Shown: piece after piece, positions 44,800 to 55,284 of the stretch
Layout of the letters: every line of letters begins with the position of its first letter
Position numbering within the stretch: the first letter of the stretch is position 1
NCBI RefSeq assembly: GCF_949987515.2
Contig: NC_082694.2
Location: 39,204,451-39,268,450 of the forward strand
Length of the DNA stretch: 64,000 bases
Reading direction: 5' to 3'
Source: Delphinus delphis
Taxonomy: Eukaryota; Chordata; Mammalia; Artiodactyla; Delphinidae
Notes under the pieces: generated by a model
The model's database searches: none
What the model was told of the DNA's origin: nothing
The model's input: the letters and a program-made list of their open reading frames with translations, nothing else
Made by a program: the position numbers and the translations under genes

Positions 44800-45037
44800 A
44801 TGGTAGAGATTTGCAACCGTGGCTAAGTTTCCCCCCAAGAGACATTTGGCAATGTCTGGAGACATTTTTGGTTGTCATAAAAAGGGCTGGTGTGGGTAGG
44901 CTGCTACTGGCATCTAGTCGGCAGAGGCCAGGGGCTCTGCTAAACATCCTACAATCCACTGGACAGCCCCCCGCAGCAAAGAACTGTCTGGTCCCAAATA
45001 TCAATAGTGCTGATGTTGAGAAATCTTGTTCTAGAGC
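44800..45037 (+). mobile_element. MER20 (hAT-Charlie MITE)
   Basis: GAGACATTTGGCAATGTCTG, GGTTGTCATAAAAAGGGCTG, CTACTGGCATCTAGTCGGCA, AACATCCTACAATCCACTGG and CAATAGTGCTGATGTTGAGA are in MER20 order, nearly full length (~219-bp consensus). A 190-codon open frame from 44,811 runs through this element and the next SINE, and is not a gene. Confidence 0.92.
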
Positions 45038-45091
45038 ACTTGTTGCACTGCAGGTCACTGACAACTCAGGTTGTCAAAATGAAGTGCTCAG

Positions 45092-45215
45092 GACTGCCCT
45101 GGCAGTCCAGTGGTTAAGAATCCACGCTTCCACTGTAGGGGGCACGGGTTCAATCCCTGGCTGGGGAACTAAGATCTCACATGCTGTCCACGGTGCGGCC
45201 AAAAATAATAAAATA
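45092..45215 (+). mobile_element. CHR-2-type SINE, short form
   Basis: GGACTGCCCTGGCAGTCCAG head and GGTGCGGCCAAAAATAATAA tail. The TSD is AATGAAGTGCTCAG (left) and AATGAAATGCTCAG (right). Confidence 0.92.
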
Positions 45216-45229
45216 AAAATGAAATGCTC

Positions 45230-45875
45230 AGCAAACAGCATGAGGTACCTTCTCAAAGGCATTTTGCAGTTTGGTCTCTCCCATAAGCCATTGTTCTGCT
45301 CTTCCTTGAGCCACATACTTGGCTCTTCTTTAGTACCTTCCATTCCACCGCCAACGCACAGGCAAAGGCTGTGGGGACAGTAGCTCTAACTAAAACAATG
45401 TGAAAACCTGGTTCCAGCTCTGCTGTGGGAGAAACAGGGAGTCCCTCCTACAGTGGCTTCAACGCTACAGAAGAACCACAGGCCCTGAAGTGGTGCTTTG
45501 TCGTGCAAATCCTGATCAAAAGACCAGCTTCCCTAAAACTAAAACAACCAGCTGTTTCCCTCAACACGACAACGTGAATGTCAAGGCAATGCCGTGGAAA
45601 TGTCCACACCCTGAAAATGTTGATCCCACTCCCAGGCTGCTGAGCCCTACTAGTTCAAATCCCAGCGTTGCCAGTGGACTGCCCCAAATTCCTGCCCTCT
45701 GACCTCAGCAAGTCCTCACTGCCTTTTGGCCTGCCTTCTAATCACCTTCTAATTGTGTGTCTTATTCTCATGGCAACTCACTTGCCCCAAGGCCCCAAAC
45801 TTTTCTCTCCCTGTTTCCCTTATGCAGATGTCCTTGCCTCATGCTTTCCTGAGATGAGTAACAAAATAATCATAG
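45230..45875. other. unassigned non-coding sequence
   Basis: Open frames of up to ~100 codons occur but show no domain or splice context. L2-like words near 45,700-45,800 are too weak to call. Confidence 0.45.
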
Positions 45876-45879
45876 CTGC

Positions 45880-46045
45880 TCTCATTTATGCAGCAGCCAC
45901 AAACACTAGGCTGGTGCAGTATGTACGCTTCATCTGCAAAGTATCGATAACCCTGTTTTGCAGATGATGAAACCAGAGCTTAAAGACTTCTTCCAGCCTC
46001 TAACTGCTTCCAGGTCACAGTGCAGGCATTTGATCCCAGGACTGC
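45880..46045 (-). repeat. MIR SINE
   Basis: CTCTCATTTATGCAGCAGCC, then CCTGTTTTGCAGATGATGAA, TCCAGGTCACAGTGCAGGCA and TTTGATCCCAGGACTG match reverse MIR. Confidence 0.7.
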
Positions 46046-47145
46046 CCATCTCCAGGATGAACTTCTTGGACTTCTCTCTTCTCCCCTAAAAATATGTCTC
46101 TGTCTTGATCCTTGGGTCTTGGAGGAAGAAAAGTTCTTTCAACCCAAAGTTTCCTCCTCCATCTTGATCTTCATTTCCTCCTGTCTCTCACTGAACTTCA
46201 CTGCTTTGGCTCTCCCCCTTCCCTCTCTCTCTCTTTAGCTCAGCCCCTCCTCCCTACAAATGCGTTCGGTCTGCCCTGCTTCTCGGACACACTCCTGCTT
46301 CATCTGCCTCCTTTGCTTCACTGTTAACTTGTCAATATGGCCACCTCTTCTGCTCCCTCGTGCATTCCTTGGCCTGTCCAGTCGCCTATTCCATGAGCAA
46401 TACCTAGCTCCCTTTCTGGCTCTGTGGCTCTTTCTGGCTCTGTCCTTGGCTCCCCTCTGCTCCATGCTGGATGGGCACCATGTCCATCTCCTACCCTTTT
46501 GCTTCTCAGTACCCTCAAGATGGTGCCCTGAATAGAGAGGGTGATGATGATGACCTCACCTTCAGAACTGGGCAAAAATCAGACAAACACTTCCCAGGGG
46601 CCAGGGAGATGGCTGAAGCAGGGCTCCCAGGGAAATTCCTTTGGGCTGGAGTTCTGTTCAGCAGAATGGCCACACACTCTTACCATTTTTAGAGCAGTGA
46701 TTACCAAATGGAAATACCCTATTTCACCAGAGACTGAGACCCGAAGTCACTAGCTTCATATCTAAATGTCATTCACCTCTTCACTGTAACTGAGGCTCTG
46801 AGAAACAGAGACACATGACTACATGCTAGGGGATTCAATTCCTGTTTTTCCTTCCTGTTTGTCCTCTGCTAAAATCAAAAAAGAAATACCTAAAAGAAAC
46901 TTCTTGGTTTTGTTATCCTGATAACATATTATTACTACATCTGTGGAGGTAAAGTTAAATGAAATAATAAATGGTTTTTGAGCTGTTGGCATCAAATGCC
47001 ATCAGTTTTTAAAAGACAAGTAAATAACATCTAGGCACTAAATCTGTATTTGATGGCAAAGATCCCTTCTCTGGGTAATTCCATTCTCATACCCTCTCCA
47101 CTGAAATGTCTATAGGAATTTCCATACGTTGGTATTAGTAAACTT
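46046..47145. other. unassigned pyrimidine-rich sequence
   Basis: CT-rich to ~46,500, with a short internal direct repeat (TTTCTGGCTCTG at ~46,412 and ~46,430), then AT-richer. Both strands show chance open frames of 70-90 codons. Confidence 0.45.
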
Positions 47146-47149
47146 TTGT

Positions 47150-47525
47150 CTAGCATTCATCCATCTATCGATGGGTTCATTCCTTATCAAAACTGTGTGC
47201 TCAGTCCTTGGATAAAATAGACACAGTGCCTGTCCTCGGGGAGTGTAGTCTCATCTGGCACTTATAATTCCATGTGATAGGTGCTGAATAGGAGAAATGT
47301 GGGGTGTGGTTGGAATATTTTCACAGATCCTCACCCTAGACTTGGGCGTAGCTGATCAGGGCCATATCAGTAATATCTAAGGTAAAACCTGAGTGTGTTA
47401 GGTGAAGGTGGAGGGGTGAAGTTGTGGGGAGGGGTTGTCCCAAGAAGAGAGAATAGCATTCTAGGAGGCTCATGTCAAGGGAGAGAAGGTTTTAGGGAAC
47501 TGAAAAGAAGTCATTTTCAGTAGAT
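47150..47525 (-). mobile_element. L2 LINE 3' part
   Basis: AGTCCTTGGATAAAATAGAC, ACAGTGCCTGTCCTCGGGGA, TTATAATTCCATGTGATAGG and the purine-rich part to GAAAAGAAGTCATTTTCAGT are in L2 reverse order. Confidence 0.65.
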
Positions 47526-47564
47526 CAGAGAAGAGAAGAAGAATGGAGAAAGATTATCATCATC

Positions 47565-47745
47565 CTCCTCCTCCTCATAGTTAATACTTTAGATATATAA
47601 ATTGGGTACCATTATTATCCCCATTTTGCAGATGTGGAAACCGAGGCACTGAGAGGTTACAGTAGTTTTCCCAGGGTCACCCAGCCAGTATGTAGCAGAT
47701 CCAAACACAACCCAGGATCTGTGCACTTAACTGGCAAAATATTGC
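47565..47745 (-). repeat. MIR SINE
   Basis: TTATTATCCCCATTTTGCAG, ATGTGGAAACCGAGGCACTG, CCCAGGGTCACCCAGCCAGT and CCAGGATCTGTGCACTTAAC are a well-kept reverse MIR. Confidence 0.9.
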
Positions 47746-47925
47746 CTGCCATCCTACCTTTGAGATAGTCTCCAAACTTCCTCCCAGCAATGATTTGGGG
47801 ACCCAAGGAGAAAAAAGTAGATTGAGGCAGTGATTTTATATTTAGTAGGAAGTCTGAGTGGAAATCTTAACCAAAGAAAGCCTGCTCTCCTCTGTCTGCT
47901 CCCCTCTGTAAATCAGATTACGGTA

Positions 47926-48061
47926 GGGAATTCCCTGGCAGTCCTGTGTTTAGGACTCCACGCTTTCACTGCCAAGGGTGTGGGTTCCATCCTTCACTGG
48001 GAACTAAGATCCCACAAGCCTCGCAGCCAAAAAAAAAAAAAACAAAAACCAAAAACCAACA
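47926..48061 (+). mobile_element. CHR-2-type SINE, short form
   Basis: GGGAATTCCCTGGCAGTCCT head, GAACTAAGATCCCACAAGCC, A-rich tail. The TSD is CAGATTACGGTA (47,914-47,925) and CAGATTAAGGTA (48,062-48,073). Confidence 0.92.
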
Positions 48062-48073
48062 CAGATTAAGGTA

Positions 48074-49275
48074 AAGACAATGCTCTCCTGAGGGGAATTT
48101 TCATTTAAATGGAGGAGGGACCAAAAAGTTTTGAACACCCTAACAAGTAGGGTGGATAGAGGGAGACGATTTGGGGTGGAGGCCCAGCTCCCCAGGGGCT
48201 CAAGCAGGTAGTACATAAGGGACTACCTAGTCATATAATCGGAAGCATCTTTTTGGCCTAGAAGAGTTGCTATGAATCACTAAACTCTTAATTTTCTAGT
48301 AGGGAATGACTTAGGCTCTTAAAAGTTACACATTAGAAGTTTTTTCCCTCACTCCAGTTACTAATGACATAAGTGAAAATTACTCAGGGTGACTCAAGGA
48401 GTAGGCTTATTCAGAGGTAGCTGAGTTTTGTTTAATTCCGTGACTGATCTAGAACGTACAACAGCTTCATATCCCTTAAGGTGGAAACCAAAAACAGTTT
48501 AATGCCATAAACTTTGTGAGCAAAGACTTCAAAGTGGTGAAGTATGTGAACAGTACACCCAAGCTTGGAGCATGGTGATACGACTTCTCAAGACCAGACA
48601 ATCTCTTGTGGACAATTACCCACTAGTTCGATTAAACCTTGAGCCTATAAGAAATCTAGCATTTGTTCCTGACTAATTTTTCCTAGAATAAAACCATTTC
48701 AGTATGAAATTTACTGTATATCACCTTTCCTGTATAAAATGCTCACTTCTCCTGTTTCATCCCAGTTGCTTCATTCCTTCTCAAGAGAGTAGACAAGGAT
48801 AGGTGATATTTTAGCTGCTGAGACTGGCTTGAGTCAAAATACCCATCTCCAAGACCTCCTGTGGTGAAAACGTTGAGGACTGAGCACTATTTTCCATGTT
48901 TATTTCCCAAACTGGGAAAGTTGATGGTTTGCATGTGTATAATAGGTTGGATTAGAAAAGGAGCTTTGGAGAAGCTTATGGCCCGTGATGGGGCACAGTT
49001 ACTTGGTTTAGTTAGCCGCCTGAGTAGGGAGGATGTGTGTGTTTCATATCCTTGTTTATACCAGTACCTAGGGAACTCAAAGTCACGTGGAAATAGGATA
49101 TGGTTTATCAGTTAGTCCTTTCTACTCAAACCATTCCCCACCCCTCATCAAAAAATGAACAATAGTTTTATTGGCCCTTTCCCTACTACTTAAAATTCCT
49201 TCTGCCTCTTGGCCAGATCTGATTTTGCTGTTTATCTCAGGTACATGGATAGAGAGCTTGGTTAAGAAATTCTGC
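48074..49275. other. unassigned non-coding sequence
   Basis: About 1.2 kb without a named repeat, exon or motif cluster. Confidence 0.5.
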
Positions 49276-49276
49276 T

Positions 49277-49468
49277 TCACAGGGAGATCAGCTCAGTGCT
49301 TTGTGACCACCTAGAGGGGTGGGATAGGGAGGGTGGGAGGCAGACGTAAGAGGGAGGAGATATGGGGATATATGTATATGTATAGCTGAGTCACTTTGTT
49401 ATAAAGCAGAAACTAACACACCATTGTAAAGCAATTATACTCCAAGAAAGATGTTTAAAAAAAAAAAA
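49277..49468 (+). mobile_element. L1 3' end, strongly 5'-truncated
   Basis: CACAGGGAGATCAGCTCAGT, ACCACCTAGAGGGGTGGGAT, GCAGAAACTAACACACCATT and TTATACTCCAAGAAAGATG then poly-A: the last ~190 bp of the same L1 subfamily as the copy at 24.4 kb. It runs straight into a headless SINE. Confidence 0.9.
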
Positions 49469-49471
49469 GAA

Positions 49472-49770
49472 GAGTTCGCCTGCCAATGCAGGAGACATGG
49501 GTTTGGTCCCTGGTCCAGGAGGATCCCACGTGCTGTGGAGCAACTAAGCCCGTGCACCACAACTACTGAGCCTGCACTCTAGAGCCTGCGAGCCGCAACT
49601 ACTGAAGCACGCACGCTGAGAGCCCGTGCTCCGCAACAAGAGAAGCCACCACAATGAGAAGCCCACGCACCACAACGAAGAGTAGCCCCCGCTCGCCGCA
49701 ACTAGGGAAAGCCCGCGTGTGGCAATGAAGACCCAACACAGCCCAAAAAAAAAAAAAAAAAAAAAAAAAG
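49472..49770 (+). mobile_element. CHR-type SINE, long form, 5' end missing
   Basis: It begins at GTTCGCCTGCCAATGCAGG, so the first ~30 bases (head and A-box region) are absent. The body is complete to ACCCAACACAGCCC and a 26-A tail. It abuts the L1 poly-A with no separate TSD that I can see. Confidence 0.9.
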
Positions 49771-49799
49771 ATGGCTCAACAGCTCAATCACAGAAAGGG

Positions 49800-50260
49800 T
49801 AGGGCATCAGATGTGAGGGAACCAGGGAAAACATCCCTCCCTCATCCTGCCTCCTCCTCCCACAGTCCTTCTCTCTGGCTAACTCTCTACAAGGACGCTT
49901 TCTTCTCTCTCCCTGCAGATAGGGGTTGTCCCCAACAGGGTGGTGCCGCAGCCTCACATTTCCCATCTTCTATCTCTCTCATTCTCTGTCTTCTTGACTG
50001 GCTTAGCCTCCTACCTGGCCATCAAATGTTGGAGTTCCTCGAGGCTCTATCCTAGGTCCTCTTACTTCCTCCCTCAGAGATCCTCACAGTTTTAATCACC
50101 ATCTCTACTTAGAGGGTTCCCATATTTATTCTCCAACACAGACCTTTCTCCACGTTCTAGGCCTATGTAGCCAATTGCCTACCTGGTGTCTACTCTTGGG
50201 TATCTCAAAGGCATCTGAAATTTTCCCCTTCTTTCCTGGTAACAAAATCCCCATGTTGTT
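49800..50260 (+). mobile_element. L2 LINE fragment
   Basis: CTTGACTGGCTTAGCCTCCT, AATGTTGGAGTTCCTCGAGG, CTATCCTAGGTCCTCTTACT and CTTGGGTATCTCAAAGGCAT follow plus-strand L2 upstream of its terminal region. Confidence 0.7.
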
Positions 50261-50344
50261 GGAATTGGCAACGTACCTGGCTGAAAAGATCACATTTTCC
50301 GCCTTCCCTTTGCAGTCACGGGTGGACAACGAGATGTATGCAGA

Positions 50345-50880
50345 AGTAATTAAGTTGAGCTTCTAGGGGAAGTCCTTTATAAAAGGCTGACTCAGCTGGA
50401 AGTTTTGCCATTTTTGCCCTTATGCCTTCCTCCTCCTTCTGCCTGGAATGTGGATGTGATAGCTAGTGCTCGAGCAGTCATCTTGAGAGTATGAGGAGAA
50501 CTTGAAGATGGAAATGAGCACTAAAAATGGCAGGGAGGGCTTCCCTGGTGGTGCAGTGGTTGAGAGTCCGTCTGCCGATGCAGGGGACACGGGTTTGTGC
50601 CCCGGTCCGGGAAGATCTCACATGCCGCGGAGCGGCTGGGCCCGTGAGCCATGGCCGCTGAGCCTGCACGTCCGGAGCCTGTGCTCCGTAACGGGAGAGG
50701 CCACAACAGTGAAAGGCCCGCGTACCGCAAAAAAAAAAAAAAAAAGGCAGAGAAAATGGTAGAAGGAGCTTGGGATAAAGATGCTTACTTTCTATCTACA
50801 GACAACTTTTAGGTGAGAAATGGTAAATGTCTATCTTATTGAAGCCACTCCTATTACAGGTCTCTATAACTAGAACAAAA
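50345..50880 (+). mobile_element. MaLR-like LTR with a SINE inside
   Basis: GCCTGGAATGTGGATGTGAT, then CAGTCATCTTGAGAGTATGA before the SINE, and GTCTATCTTATTGAAGCCAC with TTACAGGTCTCTATAAC after it, follow a common LTR 3' layout. It carries TGACTCAGC at 50,388-50,396. The family assignment is tentative. Confidence 0.6.
50537..50745 (+). mobile_element. CHR-type SINE, ~200-bp form
   Basis: GGGCTTCCCTGGTGGTGCAG head to CCCGCGTACCGC and an A tail. The TSD is GGCAGGGA (50,529-50,536) and GGCAGAGA (50,746-50,753). Confidence 0.94.
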
Positions 50881-50884
50881 CACA

Positions 50885-51310
50885 ATTCCTAACACATAAT
50901 GGTCTCTTCCTACACCTCTATCCTCATCTGGCATCAAACTGCACTCCAACCTTCTCCCTCTTCTCAAGTCATGCCGTCCTCTCTGCCTATACTCACCATG
51001 CTCTCTCCTGCCACTTAGTCTTCTCACGTGCCATTCCCAATGCCTAGATCCCAGCTCAGTCATCACTTCCTCTGAGAAGCCAGCCATGGCCAACTTCACC
51101 CATCACAGGTCTCAGAGTACCACCAGGCTCTTCTATGTAGTAGCTGTCCCCTTTGTAATTTCACAATCTAGTGGGAGGGACTAGTCTAGTCCCTCCCACT
51201 AGACTATAACCTCCATGGAGGCAGGACTGTGTCCTTTCCTGTTATTACCATTGTATCGTTTATACCCAAGCCTAGTTTTGTAATAAGTGCTCACCTCCAA
51301 AAAAAGAAAA
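50885..51310 (+). mobile_element. L2 LINE 3' end
   Basis: CATGCCGTCCTCTCTGCCTA, CTCAGTCATCACTTCCTCTG, GAGAAGCCAGCCATGGCC, GTAGCTGTCCCCTTTGTAAT and ACTATAACCTCCATGGAGGC are in L2 order. It carries a local inverted duplication at 51,167-51,203. Confidence 0.85.
51167..51203. repeat. near-perfect 37-bp palindrome
   Basis: TCTAGTGGGAGGGACTAG (51,167-51,184) and CTAGTCCCTCCCACTAGA (51,186-51,203) are exact reverse complements with a single T between. The right arm is ordinary L2 sequence (CCCACTAGAC), so the left arm is an inverted copy of it. Confidence 0.95.
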
Positions 51311-51800
51311 TAAATGCAACAGAAAGGAGTTACTCAGGTCTCTCTGGTCCATATTTTTAAAATCCTAGGGAAGAATTCAGCTGGTTTAGTTAAGGCCAAG
51401 TTTCCACCTCAGGCCAAGAGCCAGGTCTGTAAGAATATGGCAGCCCTCATTCAAATCACATGTTTGGATTAGGAAAAGAAACAATTCCAAAAGAGGGGAA
51501 AGGGGATAGGTACATGTAACAATAAATGTCCACCCCTTTAAGGCCATCTTCCGTGCTTATTGCAACCTGCTTTTACCTGGAGGGGAAGGTGGAGGAAGGA
51601 GGGTTCACAATATAATTTGGCTCAGGTCTTGCATGACCTGGGAGGGGACCTGGTCCCCAAACTATTGTGTATAATAAGGGGGCCACCTTGGTACATTCCC
51701 TCAGGGTCTATTCCCATTGTAGTCCATAGGTCATGAGAATAAGAGTGAAAATTCTTGTTTTATCCAATTTTACGACTTCCATTCAATTCAACACTTGAAA
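51311..51800. other. unassigned non-coding sequence
   Basis: GC-moderate sequence with CCCCTTTAAGG and several G-rich words at 51,480-51,700, and no named repeat. Confidence 0.45.
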
Positions 51801-51804
51801 TATA

Positions 51805-51975
51805 AGCTCTTCATGAGTCAAATTCCTTCCCCTCTGGCCCCTGCTGCCCTCTCTGACTTCCTCCTATTTCTCAATGTCTGAGCTCAGCCCTGCCTCGGGG
51901 ACTTTGCACTGCTGTTTGCTCTGCCCTCAACTCTCTGTCCCTAGATCTTGGCGAGGCTGGCTCCTGGGGAGGCCA
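51805..51975 (+). mobile_element. L2 LINE fragment
   Basis: CTGCCCTCTCTGACTTCCTC, GGGGACTTTGCACTGCTGTT and CTTGGCGAGGCTGGCTCC match plus-strand L2. Confidence 0.68.
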
Positions 51976-52405
51976 AGCCAACGGGGCTGCTGTGCATACT
52001 TCTGCAGTTCATACGATGCACAAAGGTGGTGGACTAAGGGCTGAAACTCAGTCCCAGTGCTGCCCACCAAGCTGTGTGCTCTGAGGAAGAGGAGCGTTTT
52101 TCTTCACCAAAGAGCATCGTGTAGCAAATCAAGGGTCCTTGGGGCTGCATCTGGCCAGACAGGAGATCTTTGTCTCACGTGTACACAAGCCATGTAAGCC
52201 TAGTGGTAGCCCATGGCTAGAGGGTCTTCTCATCAGAGCTGGACAGTTTTTTCCTCTACTGGATGAGGATGACCCTGGGGCTAAATTGACACTGAAGCTG
52301 AAAACCTTGCGACTGACGGAAGGTGGAGAGAGCGCTGTGGGGCGATCCTGAAAGGAAGTTCTGCCTCTGCCCCGTGTCGGTGCTCTTGGTTTAGACTCTT
52401 CGTCA
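51976..52405. other. unassigned non-coding sequence
   Basis: No recognisable repeat or gene. Confidence 0.5.
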
Positions 52406-52409
52406 CATC

Positions 52410-52755
52410 CTCTACTTCATTGTCCCACAAGTGTATTCTGAGCTCCCATCATGTGCTGGGGGAGGGATCAATGGTGACCAGGCTCTGCCTTTTGGGAATT
52501 TAATCTAGACGGGGAAAGATACAAATCAAATAATCACACCAACAACATTTAACATTAAACTGTGATGAGCCCAGCAAGGAGACGTGGGTGGGGCCTTGAG
52601 AGCTCATGGTAGGAGGAGCTAAGTGGAGACTGGAGTGTTGGGAAGGTTTCCTGGAGGAAGTGACTTAAGCTGAAAATGGAAGGATGGATGGGTAGGAGGA
52701 GACTGGGCAGAAAAATGATGGGACTTGATATGGAAGGTAGCCTGATCTAGAGAAG
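52410..52755 (-). mobile_element. L2 LINE 3' part
   Basis: GAGCTCCCATCATGTGCTGG, GGTGACCAGGCTCTGCC, GAAGTGACTTAAGCTGAAAA and GGGACTTGATATGGAAGG are reverse L2 in order. Confidence 0.72.
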
Positions 52756-53580
52756 AATACGTGAGCCCAGCTCGGAGAGCAGGTCACTCTAGTGCCCGAA
52801 GGTGTTTCAGACAATGCTTTTGGGCTTTTAAGAATATGCCGTTATTCATCACTGAGGTTGCATTTACAAATCATTCTGGTGAGTCATCTTTCAGGGGCTG
52901 CCAAGAGCATGACTCAGGGGTGTGCTGTAGCAGACTCCTTTCCACTGGCCAGAGCTGATCGTACACATCTCTTCCCGACTCCACACTCAGTGGCGTAGCT
53001 TTGGTAGCTTGAAATTGGTCATGGTGGGAGTATTTACACCAGAGGAATTGGTGAACAAGTCAGGGCTTTTTTTTCCCCGCAGAGCCGATGTTAAACAGTT
53101 ACTACTATGCCGCTGAGCATGAACCACTTTTCACAGCCCTGGAGAGGTTGCTCAATTTCACAGAGAGCATAAGTTTTCTTGAAAAGGTAGAATTTATGAT
53201 AAAGTGACATGGTGGCCTTTGGATTCTGCCTGAGGTACCTGGGAAAAGATACTGCCGACATACCAGAGGTGGAGTGTGGTTTCTGCCACTCATGAGTGTT
53301 TCCTGGCAATTGACTTCCAAGAAGCAGAACCTCATAAATGCTGTAACTTGAGGGTGATAGAGGTAGTAGGACTGGGCCAGTCAGCATGCTTGCCGACTCC
53401 CTCCATGGTCAGAGACTTTTACCAGGTCCAGGGGCCAAATAGTAAGAGCACCCAAGACTGCAGCCCTCCCCTCTGGGGACTAGCAGTTGGTTCACAGCAT
53501 AGGTCAGATACAAATTATGTGTGTAATTCGATCCCCTGATGTCTTTTACTGTAGGGGTTTAGGGAGGGCTTGATTCAGAT
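52756..53580. other. unassigned sequence with two AP-1 sites
   Basis: No named repeat. TGAGTCA at 52,880-52,886 and TGACTCA at 52,910-52,916 are perfect AP-1 cores with starts 30 bp apart. Open frames on both strands near 53,090-53,540 lack any recognisable domain. Confidence 0.45.
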
Positions 53581-53584
53581 GAAA

Positions 53585-53690
53585 GTTTCCTGAGAGCATG
53601 GACTGACTTAGCCTCACGTTCTGCACAGCATCCGACCCAGCGCCTGGCACACAGCAATCTCTCCCTAGGTGCTGGCTTTCATATCAGTGC
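53585..53690 (+). mobile_element. L2 LINE 3' end fragment
   Basis: GAGAGCATGGACTGACTTAG, CCAGCGCCTGGCACACAGCA and CCCTAGGTGCTGG match the L2 terminus. Confidence 0.6.
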
Positions 53691-53889
53691 ACCCCATGAA
53701 AGAGAACCCAGAAAGTTTACACAGCTAGATGCCCTGTTTACCCCAGGCCTTTGTTTGTCCTTATGCCAGCCTTTCTGGCAACTTCCCTTTATCTTGCTAA
53801 ACTCAGCTTGGGGGAACTTGAGACACCGTCCCTGGTCCCCGAGACTGGGGTGGGGCTGCTGCCTGCACTGTGCAGCGTATCCCCAGTTC

Positions 53890-54025
53890 CTGTCCTCCCA
53901 GGTCGTTCTGCCCACCTCATCTGCTGTGCATGTCTACATCTCACCCATCCTTCCAGCCCTGGCCCCTCAGTATTTGGAACAAAATAGGTGCCCAGTAAAT
54001 ATTTGACGTGTGAATGAGGAGCTGA
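53890..54025 (+). mobile_element. L2 LINE 3' end fragment
   Basis: It ends ATAGGTGCCCAGTAAATATT, then TGACGTGTGAATGAGGAG, the L2 terminus. The upstream part is weak. Confidence 0.6.
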
Positions 54026-54087
54026 AGCTAGTGCAAACAACTTACATTTCAGGAAAGCCACACTTAAGAAGCTCCTTCTGCATGCCA

Positions 54088-54652
54088 AGCGTATGACTGG
54101 TAGCAGACTATGCCTCCCCCAAATATGCCACTCTGGTATAAGAATGATTCTGAACTGCCAGCAACTGAGAAGAAGCAGATGTAAGAAAAGCTCTCTGTCC
54201 TCTCCCTATTTGCCTAAAAGCAGGACAGAAGTTTATAAAGGTGTCCCTTTCCCCTCTCTACCAGAAAGGACAGAAGTTCATCACTGGAAATACCTCTAGA
54301 CCCTTATCAGCTCAGAGGTGGCACCGGAGGAATCTATGTAACAAACTTTACTAACAAGACTTTGTCTTTCATTCGTTCCCCCATGTATTTGTCTTCCCAC
54401 AACTTGCTACCCCAGAAATTCAAAGTCCTTTTCCTTTTCTTATCACTTCTCAAAGTGTGTTGTTCTTTTGTTACGATGCCACCTAGCCCAAGTTGTAGCT
54501 ACCCCTCTGAGTTACACATCACTGGGTACTCCCATGTGTATGTGCAATGCACATGTTAATAAACTCCTGTTTGTTTCTCTCTTGTTAATGTGTCTTTTGT
54601 CAGTCTAACTTACAGGGCCCAGGTACAGAACCTAACAGGGTAGAGGGAAAAA
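54088..54652 (+). mobile_element. probable ERV LTR (family not named)
   Basis: AGCAGACTATGCCTCCCCCA, GTTTATAAAGGTGTCCCTTT, TTAATAAACTCCTGTTTGTT, TGTCTTTTGTCAGTCTAACT and GAACCTAACAGGGTAGAGGG give a typical gammaretrovirus-like LTR order with a polyadenylation signal. No internal viral genes are present, so it is a solo LTR or fragment. Confidence 0.65.
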
Positions 54653-54669
54653 AACTTTTTTCCTTCCCT

Positions 54670-54850
54670 ACATATGGTAAAATGTCCTTATATTCTTTCT
54701 CTCTTTTAATCCTTACAACAACCCCATGAAGTAAATTCTGTTATTCCCATTTTAGAGAGAAGGAACTGAAGATCAGAGCTGTTAAGGAACCCAAAGTCAC
54801 ACAGCTCAACGGGAGGAGCTAGTACTCAGGTCCAAATAAGATTCTCTGCC
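54670..54850 (-). repeat. MIR SINE
   Basis: TTAATCCTTACAACAACCCC, TTATTCCCATTTTAGAGAGA, CCCAAAGTCACACAGCTCAA and TAGTACTCAGGTCC are reverse MIR. Confidence 0.88.
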
Positions 54851-55182
54851 TTCCACACACAGTGTTCTAGGGTGGGATGCAACCAGAGTACTCAAGTGCA
54901 GCAATTCAAAACTGTTTAGTCTAAAGGGTCCCTTTCTCTGCCTTTTTTCCCTTGCTTCCAACATCATAGCGTTCATTCCTAGGGGGCAGTTTGCCTTCAC
55001 ATTGATTCAGTTTAAGCTTACAGGACATAGGGGTCTATTTTTGTTGCATTTCTCACAGCTTTTCAGGGAACATTTTGCTACATTTATTCCATTCACTCCA
55101 AGTTCTTCAGGTTTATGGAATGGGAACATGTACCAAGATGCCACTGAAGCCAGTAAATACCTTCTGCTAAAACTCTTGACCT
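54851..55182. other. unassigned non-coding sequence
   Basis: No recognisable feature. Confidence 0.5.
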
Positions 55183-55282
55183 GGGCACTTCCCTGGCGGT
55201 CCAGGGGTTAAGACGCTGCCCTTCCAATGCAGGGGGCGCTGGTTTGATCCCTGGTAGGGGAACTAAGATCCCACATGCCTTG
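55183..55282 (+). mobile_element. CHR-2-type SINE, 3' end missing
   Basis: GGGCACTTCCCTGGCGGTCC head to AACTAAGATCCCACATGCCT. The tail is absent and the sequence passes into a MER5A-like element. Confidence 0.85.
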
Positions 55283-55284
55283 GT

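Noticed and set aside
44811..45383. 190-codon plus-strand open frame
   Set aside because: It runs through MER20 and then a CHR-2 SINE; both are non-coding transposons.
46471..46753. Overlapping 70-80 codon open frames with a GATGATGATGA run
   Set aside because: Short, without a domain, and matched by equal frames on the other strand.
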